A stretch of 64,000 nucleotides of DNA, from contig NC_092562.1 in assembly GCF_037975245.1 (NCBI RefSeq), forward strand, positions 540,501-604,500, given 5' to 3'. Shown here piece after piece: positions 46,801-55,200 of the stretch (positions are counted from its first letter, which is position 1; each line of letters begins with the position of its first letter). The translations under genes were made by a program, and so were the position numbers. The stretch is from Apostichopus japonicus. Taxonomy: Eukaryota; Echinodermata; Holothuroidea; Aspidochirotida; Stichopodidae. The notes beneath the pieces are model-generated. The model saw only the letters and a program-made list of their open reading frames with translations, searched no databases and was not told the origin of the DNA.

Positions 46801-48803
46801 CGTAACTGCTGGTGCTCGACATAAGTTTTGGAATTAACGCTTGTGATATTTGTGAGCGGTGGAAATCTACGGGATACGCATATGAAAGTCGATATTTGTG
46901 ATCGCATTCGAATGTGAGACTGTTTTTTATTCCGTAGTTCGCTGCGACGTATTCGTAACTTTGAGCTAGCCTAACATAACGATAGTGTGTAAGTAGTAAG
47001 AACTAGGGGTAAGATGTGTTAGCGCTAATACTTCTGAGCTAGCCTAACATAACGATAGTGTGTAAGTAGTCAGAGCTAGGAGTAGGATGTGTTAGGACGG
47101 CATTCACCTGGGGTCTCCGAATATTTTTTCCGGTTTTTTTTTTGGGCTGCACTTACATCCCTGTATCCATCATTTGCCTCGTCTCATTTCAAAGTTACAC
47201 CAAGCCACTGATGGGCTATCGTGGTACGTAAAGTTCTTTACGACGTGAAATGTTATCTTGCCATCTTCTTTTAGTGTACTCTGAAAAGAGTGAATAAATT
47301 TCAAACTTGATATATCTCAGCAACCGAAACGAATTTGATACAAATAGGATATGAGTTTTATTTTGCTATTTCACATCCAACCGGTGCTGTGGCCGAGTGG
47401 ATAAAGGCGGTGGTATTTGAAGCAATGAGGCTTAGCGATTGAGAGGTTCAGGGTTTTAACCCCGGCGGGGTCATAGTAAGGCGGGATTTTCATCCAAGAG
47501 CAATCTACGGTTTACCCATATGAAATGACTTTAAAACGATTCTAAATTTGAGTTTAAATATTAAATTGGTAGCCACTCGACATGAGAGTTGTTTTCCATA
47601 AGCCCTTTTGGGCATCTCACACTTTCCTGGTCGCTCAAGCGTCATAAAAATAAACTACCTGATCATCATTTTGTTGCTTTTTCTTTCTCTTTTCCTAGGT
47701 TTGGATGAACTTCAAAAGGAAAAGCACAGATGGGTGGAGCATTGGGAATGTGTTACTAGATTTCACGGGTGGTTCCTACAGCATTCTACAAATGATATTA
47801 ATATCATATAATTACAGTAAGTAAAACAAAGATATCATTAAAAGGGGACAGAACCCCAACCGTCACCTTTGGCTTTATATGACAGAGATCTTTGTGAAGG
47901 AACAACTCCCCTGAACAGGTTAAGAAAAGTCTTGTTCAAGTTGGGAGAGATATCCTAGCTGAAAATTCATGCTAGCTTGGACTATGGTCTATTGATTGTA
48001 ACTAAATCAACTTCATCTACCTCTGTTGGCAAGTTAAAAAATATATAAACGATAAATGTAAATATTCAGATTTCTGTTGTTGGTCGAGCCCCATTCATAG
48101 TTTGTCATGACCCATACTTGGGTTATGCCTCATTTATAGTTTGTCAAGACCCATACTTGGGTTACGCCTCATTTATAGTTTGTTGTGCCCCATACTTGGG
48201 TCGAGCCCCATTCATAATTTGTCTTGAACCATACTTGGTCTAGCCTCATTCATAATTTGTCTTGAACCATACTTGGTCTAGCCTCATTCATAATTTGCAT
48301 TAGCTCTCTAAGAATTTTGAAAGTTTGTATCTTTGTCATAAAACCTGCTACAAGGATGCTTTTTGTGCTTGGGTGGTCGGGAAAAAAGTTACAGCAAAGT
48401 TTTGGGACTATGGAATTTGGCTTCAACTGGAATTATACCCTTTAATATCAGTCTTCTCGTATATTTATATTTAAACAATGTATATATATAAATATTTAAA
48501 ATTTTGGTCATCCTCAGTACATGATGATATATGGTATACTCCTTCTCAGATCTTCATGTTATTTTAATGTTCATGAACTTCTACAGGGTCTAATGTTTTT
48601 TATTTCTCCTCTCCCCCCCCCCCCCAGATGACTGGAGCTCCTTCTTCTTGGACCCGACTAAGTTTGGTCTGGGTTTGTTCTCCATTTGTTTCGACATTGT
48701 CTTCATCCTCCAGCACTACGTGTGGTACAAAGAGCAGGAACCACCTGGCACAGAGAATAACGACCAAGAGCATCTAATAAATAGCGACGCAAAAGATCAG
48801 TGA
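32848..48803 (+). CDS. CTNS: Cystinosin, lysosomal cystine/proton symporter (complete, 8 exons)
   Basis: Joined exons: 32848-33078, 38083-38183, 40350-40490, 43156-43255, 44130-44249, 45375-45554, 47699-47816, 48628-48803; all junctions are GT-AG and in phase, giving 388 residues (human about 367). Cystinosin exports cystine from the lysosome with protons. Residues 1 to ~26 form a signal peptide. A lumenal domain follows with N-glycosylation sequons at N30, N49 and N55, then seven membrane helices. Two PQ-loops are present: YPQ at 147-149 and VPQ at 289-291, each followed by an N-F and K-S signature. Family-critical acidic residues are kept: D209 in QLNDVVF, D312 in LLDFTGGS and D353 in ICFDIVF. 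The C-terminal tail lacks the GYDQL tyrosine signal of vertebrates but has DQEHLI (376-381), an acidic dileucine-type lysosomal signal. The start at 32848 precedes the signal peptide; Met9 is an alternative. Confidence 0.97.
34315..34370 (+). repeat. Truncated copy of the SINE tail
   Basis: TGGAGGCTGGAAGTTTTTTC and CACTGTTCTG...CATTACGTTTTCATT repeat the body of the SINE at 34620 but without the tRNA-like head. Confidence 0.8.
34620..34790 (+). repeat. tRNA-derived SINE ending in (TA)n
   Basis: The head at 34625-34697 has an A box (TGGCCTAGTTGG, 34632-34643) and a B box (GGTTCAAACCC, 34676-34686). The acceptor arms GCGTCCA and TGGAGGC pair in six of seven positions and the anticodon arm pairs (TCCGC/GCGGA with a bulge). 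A non-tRNA body and a TA tract follow, and a second truncated copy lies 300 bp upstream. This argues for a SINE and against a tRNA gene. Confidence 0.75.
34800..34880. repeat. (GTAT)n and (TA)n microsatellites
   Basis: GTATGTATGTAT tract at 34804-34833 embedded in TA-rich sequence; open frames through it are artefacts. Confidence 0.9.
36496..37740 (+). pseudogene. CR1/L2-like non-LTR retrotransposon (LINE) reverse transcriptase remnant
   Basis: Plus strand, 5' truncated. Reverse transcriptase motifs appear in order: [34 protein letters not shown], a YINNI segment, FADDTTILF (the catalytic DD), [11 protein letters not shown] and the downstream thumb-like region with [12 protein letters not shown]. 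The C-terminal region ends in ALWNSLSS...FKNRLRKKL, typical of CR1/L2-group elements. It is inactive: there are frame shifts after GPLLFLI (near 36705) and after ANGIIY (near 37070), a stop inside TT|GNF (near 36740), and the 5' part including the apurinic endonuclease is missing. Downstream, GAGGTCAG and CTGACTCCTC (37684-37723) form a hairpin typical of LINE 3' ends. Inserted in CTNS intron 1 in the sense direction. Confidence 0.85.
38083..38183 (+). CDS. CTNS: CTNS exon 2: lumenal domain
   Basis: Acceptor TCTTTTAG, donor GTAAGT. Encodes residues 78-110 ([20 protein letters not shown]...) and two bases of Asn111. Start is phase 0, end phase 2. Confidence 0.93.
38184..40349 (+). other. CTNS intron 2
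   Basis: No gene or recognisable element. A/T homopolymers occur near 38380-38400 and 38620-38640 and a G-run near 38534. Confidence 0.55.
40350..40490 (+). CDS. CTNS: CTNS exon 3: first membrane helix and first PQ-loop
   Basis: Acceptor TTTCGACAG, donor GTAAGG at 40491. Encodes residues 111-157, with hydrophobic helix [15 protein letters not shown] and the PQ motif [12 protein letters not shown]. Confidence 0.96.
40491..43155 (+). other. CTNS intron 3
   Basis: Contains a short GAGACCGAAGGTC-type repeat cluster (40977-41070) and a G-run (41339-41350). No gene is supported. Confidence 0.55.
40977..41070. repeat. Short cluster of GACCGAA / GGTCCGCG words
   Basis: GAGACCGAA, GAGACCGAA, GCACCGAAGG, AGACCGAGGTCCG and AAGACCGAAACG follow each other in about 90 bases. 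GGTC and GACC words make the cluster partly self-complementary. Confidence 0.6.
43156..43255 (+). CDS. CTNS: CTNS exon 4: second and third helices
   Basis: Acceptor TTTCTGCAG, donor GTATGG at 43256. Split Ser158 then [20 protein letters not shown], matching the cystinosin signature after the first PQ-loop. Ends in phase 0. A plus-strand frame that reads on into the intron (43212-43622) is in another frame. Confidence 0.96.
43256..44129 (+). other. CTNS intron 4
   Basis: CT-rich runs near 43310-43350 and 43990-44050; no gene. Confidence 0.6.
44130..44249 (+). CDS. CTNS: CTNS exon 5: helix with the conserved ND pair
   Basis: Acceptor TTTTTCAG, donor GTAAGT at 44250. 40 codons, residues 192-231, phase 0 both ends. 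[13 protein letters not shown] holds D209, the counterpart of the proton-coupling aspartate of human cystinosin. Confidence 0.96.
44250..45374 (+). other. CTNS intron 5
   Basis: Short direct repeat of TTGATTTCATTTT near 44600-44645. No gene. Confidence 0.6.
45375..45554 (+). CDS. CTNS: CTNS exon 6: helices 4-5 and second PQ motif
   Basis: Acceptor TTTTCACAG, donor GTGAGT at 45555. 60 codons, residues 232-291, starting RGGQKV (a conserved loop) and ending [12 protein letters not shown]. Phase 0 both ends. Confidence 0.96.
45598..45680. repeat. Polypurine GGGAGG tract
   Basis: About 80 bases made almost wholly of G and A in GGAGG/GGGAGG units within CTNS intron 6. Such tracts can form G-quadruplex or triplex DNA. 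Confidence 0.85.
46437..47163. mobile_element. 727-bp terminal-inverted-repeat element with 6-bp TSD
   Basis: CAGGGATGTAAGT at 46437-46449 is exactly inverted at 47151-47163. TATCCA flanks both sides directly (46431-46436 and 47164-47169), a 6-bp target duplication. Internally there is a 47-bp direct duplication next to the left end, with CCG(G/T)ATTTTTA(C/T)GGAAATCCG hairpins, and a 73-bp duplication (GAGCTAGCCTAACATAACG at 46963 and 47036). No transposase is seen, so it is non-autonomous. A 6-bp duplication is unusual for hAT (8 bp); a Dada-like or other superfamily is possible. Confidence 0.8.
47382..47640 (+). repeat. tRNA-Ser/Leu-like SINE
   Basis: A box TGGCCGAGTGG (47390-47400), long variable-arm-like insert and a degenerate B box GGTTTTAACCC (47452-47462) resemble a class-II tRNA. 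The B box lacks the TTCGA core and the arms pair poorly, so this is a tRNA-derived SINE or decayed tRNA copy. A non-tRNA body follows up to the CTNS exon 7 acceptor region. Confidence 0.65.
47699..47816 (+). CDS. CTNS: CTNS exon 7: second PQ-loop, helix 6
   Basis: Acceptor TTTTCCTAG, donor GTAAGT at 47817. Residues 292-330 plus one base; [20 protein letters not shown] then DFTGGS, the most conserved cystinosin signature, with D312. Confidence 0.96.
48070..48305. repeat. ~50-bp tandem repeat in CTNS intron 7
   Basis: About 4.5 units of CATTCATARTTTGTC...CCATACTTGG...CCTCATT; the last two units are nearly identical. Confidence 0.85.
48628..48803 (+). CDS. CTNS: CTNS exon 8: last helix and C-terminal sorting tail
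   Basis: Acceptor is a C-run ending CAG at 48627. Residues 331-388: [18 protein letters not shown] is strongly conserved; [12 protein letters not shown] ends the last helix. The 35-residue tail has DQEHLI and stops at TGA 48801-48803. Confidence 0.96.
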
Positions 48804-49310
48804 TGACATCACACGAGGTCACAAGATGTTACCAAGGTTCATTTGTAATAGTCATAATAAGGATATGCAGAATGTCTACCGCAGTTTCATTCAAAGCTTG
48901 TGCCAAAAGAGCCGTTCGGTCACCTTTCTTGCGGCGATTAAATATATTTTGTAATTTACCAAATTTGAAATATCTGGAAAGTTTACTTTTAGCTGGGTGG
49001 TAAAGTACTCTTTACCTGTTGTAGAGTATTTGCATTGCCACTCCTCTCTGACATGTCATTTCCTTCCACTCAGGGGGGTAGCAAGCTTCCAAAAAGTGGG
49101 CGGTGGTCACAACATCAGAGGGGCACTTTTTCATTCCACAACCACCACTCGTTATGCTATAAACCAATACACACGGGCCATATCACTTAAATATATATGA
49201 TGTGTTAGTATGCTGTCAAATTGAGATTGTTTATTATCATGTAACCATGCTACAAAAAGATATGGGATGCCATTGTACAAAATAGCATGTACAGACTAAA
49301 AATAAATAAT
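48804..49310 (+). other. CTNS 3' UTR with polyadenylation signal
   Basis: AATAAA at 49301-49306 is the first canonical signal after the stop codon. The intervening sequence has no other gene. Confidence 0.5.
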
Positions 49311-49685
49311 TAAATTAAAATATTAAAATTAACAAAGGCTTAAGATAACCAAAAGACAGTTCTTCATCAAAGGTGCACAATTTATTTGCCAGTAGGGCAC
49401 ATTTGCTATTTTGGAAGAAAGTGGGGGGGGGCACGTGCCCCCCGGCTCCTTAACCCCTGCAGTGAATGCCAGGCAACAACAAATAGCCATCCCTCCCCAA
49501 ATGTAACATTAATTTTAGCAGATCAGAATTTCGTTGCTATGAGTTTACTTTACTAGGCTTGGAGTTGTATGATACCATGACACTGTTGGTTTCAATATTT
49601 ACCATCTGATGAGAATCTGAGTATTCTTTCCAGTTTCTTGTGCTTGTTCTTTGGTCTTTAGGAGCCTGTGAATTCAGTGGGAGGG

Positions 49686-50215
49686 GTGCAGTGCTATAAG
49701 GGTTGCAATAGGCATTCATTGTTAGCACTAGGCAGTCAGTGTTTCCAGTGGCATCGTGCAGTGCTATAAGGGTTGCAATAGGCATTCATTGTTAGCACTA
49801 GGCAGTCAGTGTTTCCAGTGGCATCGTGCAGTGCTATAAGGGTTGCAATAGGCATTCATTGTTAGCACTAGGCAGTCATTGTTTCCAGTGGCATCGTGCA
49901 GTGCTAAAAGGGTTGCAATAGGCATTCATTGTTAGCACTAGGCAGTCAGTGTTTCCAGTGGCATCGTGCAGTGCTATAAGGGTTGCAATAGGCATTCATT
50001 GTTAGCACTAGGCAGTCATTGTTTCCAGTGGCATCGTGCAGTGCTAAAAGGGTTGCAATAGGCATTCATTGTTAGCACTAGGCAGTCAGTGTTTTGCAGT
50101 GGCAGGGTGCAGTGCTAATGGGGTTGCAATTGGGCATTCATTGTTAGCACTAGGCAGTCAGTGTTTTGCAGTGGCAGGGTGCAGTGCTAATGGGGTTGCA
50201 ATTGGGCATTCATTG
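49686..50215. repeat. 70-bp tandem array, about 7.5 copies
   Basis: GTGCAGTGCTATAAGGGTTG starts at 49686, 49756, 49826 and so on at exactly 70-bp spacing; the last two copies differ by small insertions. Variants alternate TATAAG/TAAAAG and CAGTCAGT/CAGTCATT. Confidence 0.95.
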
Positions 50216-50229
50216 TTGCAAAAACCAAA

Positions 50230-51270
50230 TTCAGTGGGTGCTCTAGGTATTCAGCATTTCTTTTGGCATTCAATGTTTGCAGTATTCCTTCAGTGTTTGC
50301 ACTAGTCACTCACTGCATGCACAAGTCAATCATTGTTTGCACTAGGCATTCAGTGTGTGCACTAGGCATTCAGTGTTTGCACTAGGCATTCAGCGTTTGC
50401 CATAGTCAATCAGTGTTTGCACTAGGCATTCAGCATTTGCCATAGTCATTCAGTGTTTCACTAGACATTCAGTATTTACACTAGGCATTCAGTATTTAAA
50501 CTAGCTATTTAGTGTTTATACAAGTCATTCATTGTATAGACTAGTCATTCATTGTTTGCACTAAACATGCAGTGTTTACACTAGTGATTCAGTGTTTATA
50601 CTAGTCATTTAGTGTTAATACTAAACATTCAGTGTTTGCACTAAATATTCAGTGTTTACACTAGTGATTCAGTGTTTGCACTAAACATTCGGTCTCTACA
50701 CTAGTGTTTCAGTGTTTATACCAGTCATTTAGTGTTTGCACTACACATATATGGTTTACACTAGTGATTCAGTGTTTATACTAGTCATTCAGTGTTTACA
50801 CTATTCATTGAGCAGTTATGCTAGTCATTCAGTGTTTATACTAGTCATTCATTGTATATCTTAGTCATACAGTGTTTGTACTAAACTTTCAGTGTTTCCA
50901 CTAGTGATTCAGTGTTAATACTAGTCAGTCAGTGTTTGCACTAAACTTTCTGTGTTTGTACTAGTGATTCAGTGTTAATACTAGTCAGTCAGTGTTTGCA
51001 CTAAACTTTCTGTGTTTGTACTAGTGATTCAGTGTTAATACTAGTCAGTCAGTGTTTGCACTAAACTTTCTGTGTTTGTACTAGTGATTCAGTGTTTATA
51101 CTAGTCATTCAGTGTTTGCACTAGTGATTCAGTGTTTATACTAGTCTGTCCATATTTGCACTAAACTTTCAGTGTTTGCACTAGTGATTCAGTGTTTGCA
51201 CTAAACTTTCAGTGTTTGCACTAGTGATTCAGTGTTAATACTAGTCAGTGTTTGTACTATACATTCAGTA
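50230..51270. repeat. 20-bp minisatellite with 60-bp higher-order units
   Basis: Basic unit is close to TTCAGTGTTTGCACTAGTCA. Between about 50920 and 51080, three 20-mers form a 60-bp block repeated almost identically three times. About 50 units in total; the left part contains words shared with the 70-bp array. Confidence 0.92.
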
Positions 51271-51482
51271 TTGAGTATGCATGAAGATATGTTGACAATT
51301 CTAACTCAGATTTGGAGCAGTACTACACAAATTCAATTAAATGTAATTAGACATGATTGCATAATTCTTTTGATATTACTATATTTTTTATCATTATTAT
51401 TATTTTCATTATGTTTTGTGTAATAGTTATGAGGCTGGGGATTATTAATGCATGTGATTACGGCTGTGTTATGTTTTGTAAA

Positions 51483-52440
51483 AGTAGTTTTGACTATATA
51501 CGATAATGATAAGTAAAATTTTATACATAGAAGGGTTTTCTTTTTTTTAGATAAGTTTCTGGGATAATGAGTTAAAATGTCCTTTAACTTGAGGATTTCT
51601 CTTTTTTGACATCCATATGCAATAACATTTTTACCTTTGGAATACTTCCAGGCAGTACCAACGTTCGCGAATGCAGAATAGCTATTGCCTGTTTAAATCC
51701 AACTGTGTACTTCATTATTAACGTAGGCCTACTCTTAACAGATTACAATTTCCTTGCACCCTAAGATGGTCGCTTTCATGCATTACCAATTGGAAACCTT
51801 CAATGCATATCCCAAAGTTGGCCAAACAATTTGTTATTCTATATTTGGATCTTAAAGGTATTAATAAAGCAACATGCTTCAACATGTTGCTGCGACATAT
51901 ACAGCTGCATATTGCCTAACCTATAGCCTACCAATATATTACAACACTGGGACTTAAGCACAACACCATCGCAAAATGTTGTAAAAATTGTTTTGGCTAT
52001 ATGCAATAATGTTAAGTAAACTTTAATACATGAGTCATAATGACCTTTAACCTGTTGATTCTCCTTTTGTGACATCCATATGCAATAACTTTTTTATCTT
52101 TGGAAATCTTCCAGGAGTTCCAACGTTCGCAAATGCAGAATAGCTATTGCCCGTTTAAATCCAACCTGTACTTCATTATTAATGTACTCAAACAGTCTCC
52201 AATTTCCTTGCAGTCTAAGGATTTATTTACCAACCAATCAAGAGCCTAGTCAAGTCATTGGGCCTTGAAGGTACCTATTAATTAAGCAACTTGCTTCAAC
52301 ATGTTGCTGATTAATCATATTAATTAATATACAGTTGCCTATAGCCTACCAATTTATTACAACACTGGGACTTAAAAGTCCTATTTGCGATAGTGTAGTG
52401 TTAATTAACACTACACTATCGCAAAATATTTTAAAAACAA
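51483..52440. repeat. Imperfect tandem duplication of ~500 bp
   Basis: Segments from 51483 and from 51985 share in order: CTATATRCRATAATG, TGACATCCATATGCAATAAC, CCAACGTTCGC, AATGCAGAATAGCTATTGCC, TACTTCATTATTAA, AATTTCCTTGCA, CAACATGTTGCTG and CACTGGGACTTAA. Confidence 0.85.
52384..52425. repeat. 42-bp perfect palindrome
   Basis: Arms of 21 bp: TTTGCGATAGTGTAGTG, then TTAATTAA at the centre, then CACTACACTATCGCAAA. No mismatches and no spacer. It lies at the end of the second copy of the ~500-bp duplication; the first copy has only the CATCGCAAAAT half at the matching place (~51968). Confidence 0.97.
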
Positions 52441-53586
52441 CGTGACTTGCCTTTTCACATTTTTTTTCCGTAATAGATATTGGAACTAGTGAATTTAAAA
52501 AAAAATTTACATTTATTATTTTGATATGAGCAAGTGTTTATTGACAGACGAGGAGCAGAGTTTCTTTGTTCTGCCCACATCTTTTTAATTTCACACTGAA
52601 AAAACAGTTGAGAGGGTACTGAATTATTGGCAACTTTATCTTAGTAAGGAAGATTATTAGATGTTAAATTTTACTCTTCATAAGTAGTCGCATAACTGAC
52701 TGAAGTTAGCAGCCACTAACAGCACATGTAAAGAGATATGCGTTTCTTACAGAGGGCAGCAATGCTAATTAAGAACTAACTGTAACAATCATAGGCGATA
52801 ACAAGTACCGCATATATGTGATTATCCTGGTTTGAGCCACCATCTCTACGTTGTACATATTTAAAGATACCTTTTTAAATAATGTGCTGTTCTCAAAGCC
52901 CGATTGAACAATTTCCATTTAGCACGGGCTGTTTATGTATGAAAACATGTGTATATGAGAACAATTTTAACTTTAAATTATTTGATCATATTTTTGAAAA
53001 TATGCATGAGTAGCGTTTTAACTTTTGACGTAAACTGTAAATGAGTTTGATGTCTGCAAGAGACCCTCAAAATTCATCATGTCTTCCAATCTCATTTTCT
53101 TTAATTTAAGAGACAACAGTACAAATAAATTTTTCTATGCTGCATTAATTGATACTGGTTGTTTTTATCTTTTCGGTGTGTTAAAGGGATATTCCAGTAG
53201 CTTGAGTTGATTGCTTTACAAACAAAAAATGCTTGAAACTTTGTGCGTCTTTAGGTGAAATCGACATCCTCATAGCATTTTGTATGACGAAGATGTGGTC
53301 TTATCAAATCGACACCCTGGAAGAACCTGTTACCCTCAGATCCAAACAGTAATGCCTTGTGTAGTTGGCAGTCCGAAATAAGAAAATTAAAGGGAAAATA
53401 AAAAGTCCCTCCTTCACGTCACGAAATTTTCATATTAGTGAAAAAACTGTCGTTTCGTAGGTGAACATGCACGTTGATTTTAGCTAATCAGTAGGTAATT
53501 AATTAACTTTTTGGGTTCAAACCTTTTTAAGTGTATTAAGTTATATCCTTAGAATCATTTTGCAGAGTATGAGGGGAATCTCCCTA
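52441..53586. other. Intergenic stretch, partly dispersed repeat
   Basis: 53187-53300 matches the repeat family at 25262-25375 (AAGTTGATTGCT, ACATCCTCATAGCATTTTGTAT). No gene. Confidence 0.5.
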
Positions 53587-53845
53587 CCTTTAAACTTGTA
53601 CAATGTTTAATACGTATAATGCGTAAAGTGTAATGTTTAATACGTGATGCGTACATGGTAAGGTTTAAGGTGTAATGTGTGCAATGCGTAGTACGTAATG
53701 CCTAAAGTTCAATGCTTAATGCGTAGGGTTTTAGTTGTAATGTTTAATGTGTAATGCGTAGTGTGTAAGCCTTAATTAATGCGTATAGTGTGCTATGTGC
53801 AATGCGTAATTCGTAGTGCTTAGTTTAGTAAGTGCGCAATGTGTA
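53587..53845. repeat. Degenerate short repeat of TAATGCGTA words
   Basis: TAATGTTTAATACGT, TAATGCGTA, CAATGCGTA and GTAATGCGTAGTG recur about 20 times with irregular spacing. Confidence 0.7.
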
Positions 53846-55107
53846 ATTCTAACAACAAATCCACCCCTCCTCACCAATGAGCTCGTACAGGCATGTACCT
53901 CCAGTCATTAACCAAACCATTTCATTACCTTCCTTTATTCTGTACGTCAAGCCACTAACTAACCCCCATCTCATTGCATTCCTCATTTGACTAACAATTC
54001 ATTAGAATAAACATTCTTTCATCTACATTCTACACATACCCTTGTCTAATCCAGTGAACAGGACAAAGCCAATCAACTTGAGCTGAAGTTAGTTCCCAGC
54101 TCTCTTGGCTACCTGGGCAAAGTAGGTGTCATGCAGGAGGTCTGATTGAGTAAGTGAATTTTGTTGTAATTTATTTTAGGTTTGAAGTACAGTGGATGAA
54201 CGTGTTCCTGTTTTTCTTTATTTACAATTATTTTCGGAAGAGGCGAATATCCTCTGTTGTATTTAACTGTTTCAAAAGGGGGTTTGGTTATACGATTTTA
54301 AAGGCTGTTCAAAATTAAGGAGCTAACGGATTTAAAATATGCAGAATTAACGGAATTAAACGGAATTAAAATGGGCAAACCATAACGACAAATTCGTTAA
54401 TGAGGGTTATTGGTTATTTATGATTATACCAATATTGCACCAATCGCTATTTAATTACCTTAATGCAGACCAATGACTACGGTGAATACAAATTTCTGGA
54501 AGCAGCTATTATACACAACATTAAAACTCAAGTTTTAAGAATCATATTGCAATCTTCCAGCCATACACAATTGAAGAAGTTGAAAAAAAATGAAGGAATT
54601 TCACATGTTTCGTTTTGTGTTGGTTTTGGCATGTTACTTGGCATCTGTGCTGGTGAAAGTGACTAACCAAATACTATTCCGCCTATTTATATTTAATTAC
54701 TATGTAATCTGCCTTGCAGGTACAGTAGGCGGCATATTTTGACATGCGACATTTGAGTTAGAACAAAGAATTACCGTGAGATGAAGGTTTTGTATTGAAA
54801 GGGGCTTCAAAAAAGGGCTATTACATATAGTTTAGTATTGTTCACATCGGCCATAGCTGGCTCTCGACGCTTAGTAAAGTGTTCGTGGATTTGAATTTTG
54901 CTCAGTTTCCATAAAACATTGCACTTTCTATGAAGGTTTGTGATTTTAGTTCGCATATATTCACGCGGAGTAGGCACTGGTTTACTTTGCTGCATTCCGT
55001 ATTACGTCAACATAGCCAAGGAAACTGTGTACACAAATTCGATCGTCTTATTCCTCCCTAACACTACAACGGCTTCTGGCTAGAACTGAAATGTTTCCTT
55101 ATTAAGG
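53846..55107. other. Intergenic stretch upstream of the unknown gene
   Basis: No gene recognised. Presumed to hold the promoter of the gene at 55108. No TATA box could be assigned. Confidence 0.4.
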
Positions 55108-55200
55108 ATGGGAGTTGGTGCTGGAAAAGGTCCGGCATATGGTATGCCAATAAGTCCTCTCTCAGAATACGCCGAAAAGAGTAGCAAAAGTCGACAAGAG
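55108..55200 (+). CDS. Unknown gene exon 1
   Basis: 31 codons from ATG to donor GTATGT at 55201; starts MGVGAGKGPAYGMPISPLSE and ends SRQE. Phase 0. Confidence 0.65.

Noticed and set aside
47384-47470. Possible tRNA-Ser gene
   Set aside because: The B box lacks the TTCGA core and stems pair poorly.
49686-51270. CRISPR-like array
   Set aside because: Units are head-to-tail without unique spacers, in animal nuclear DNA.
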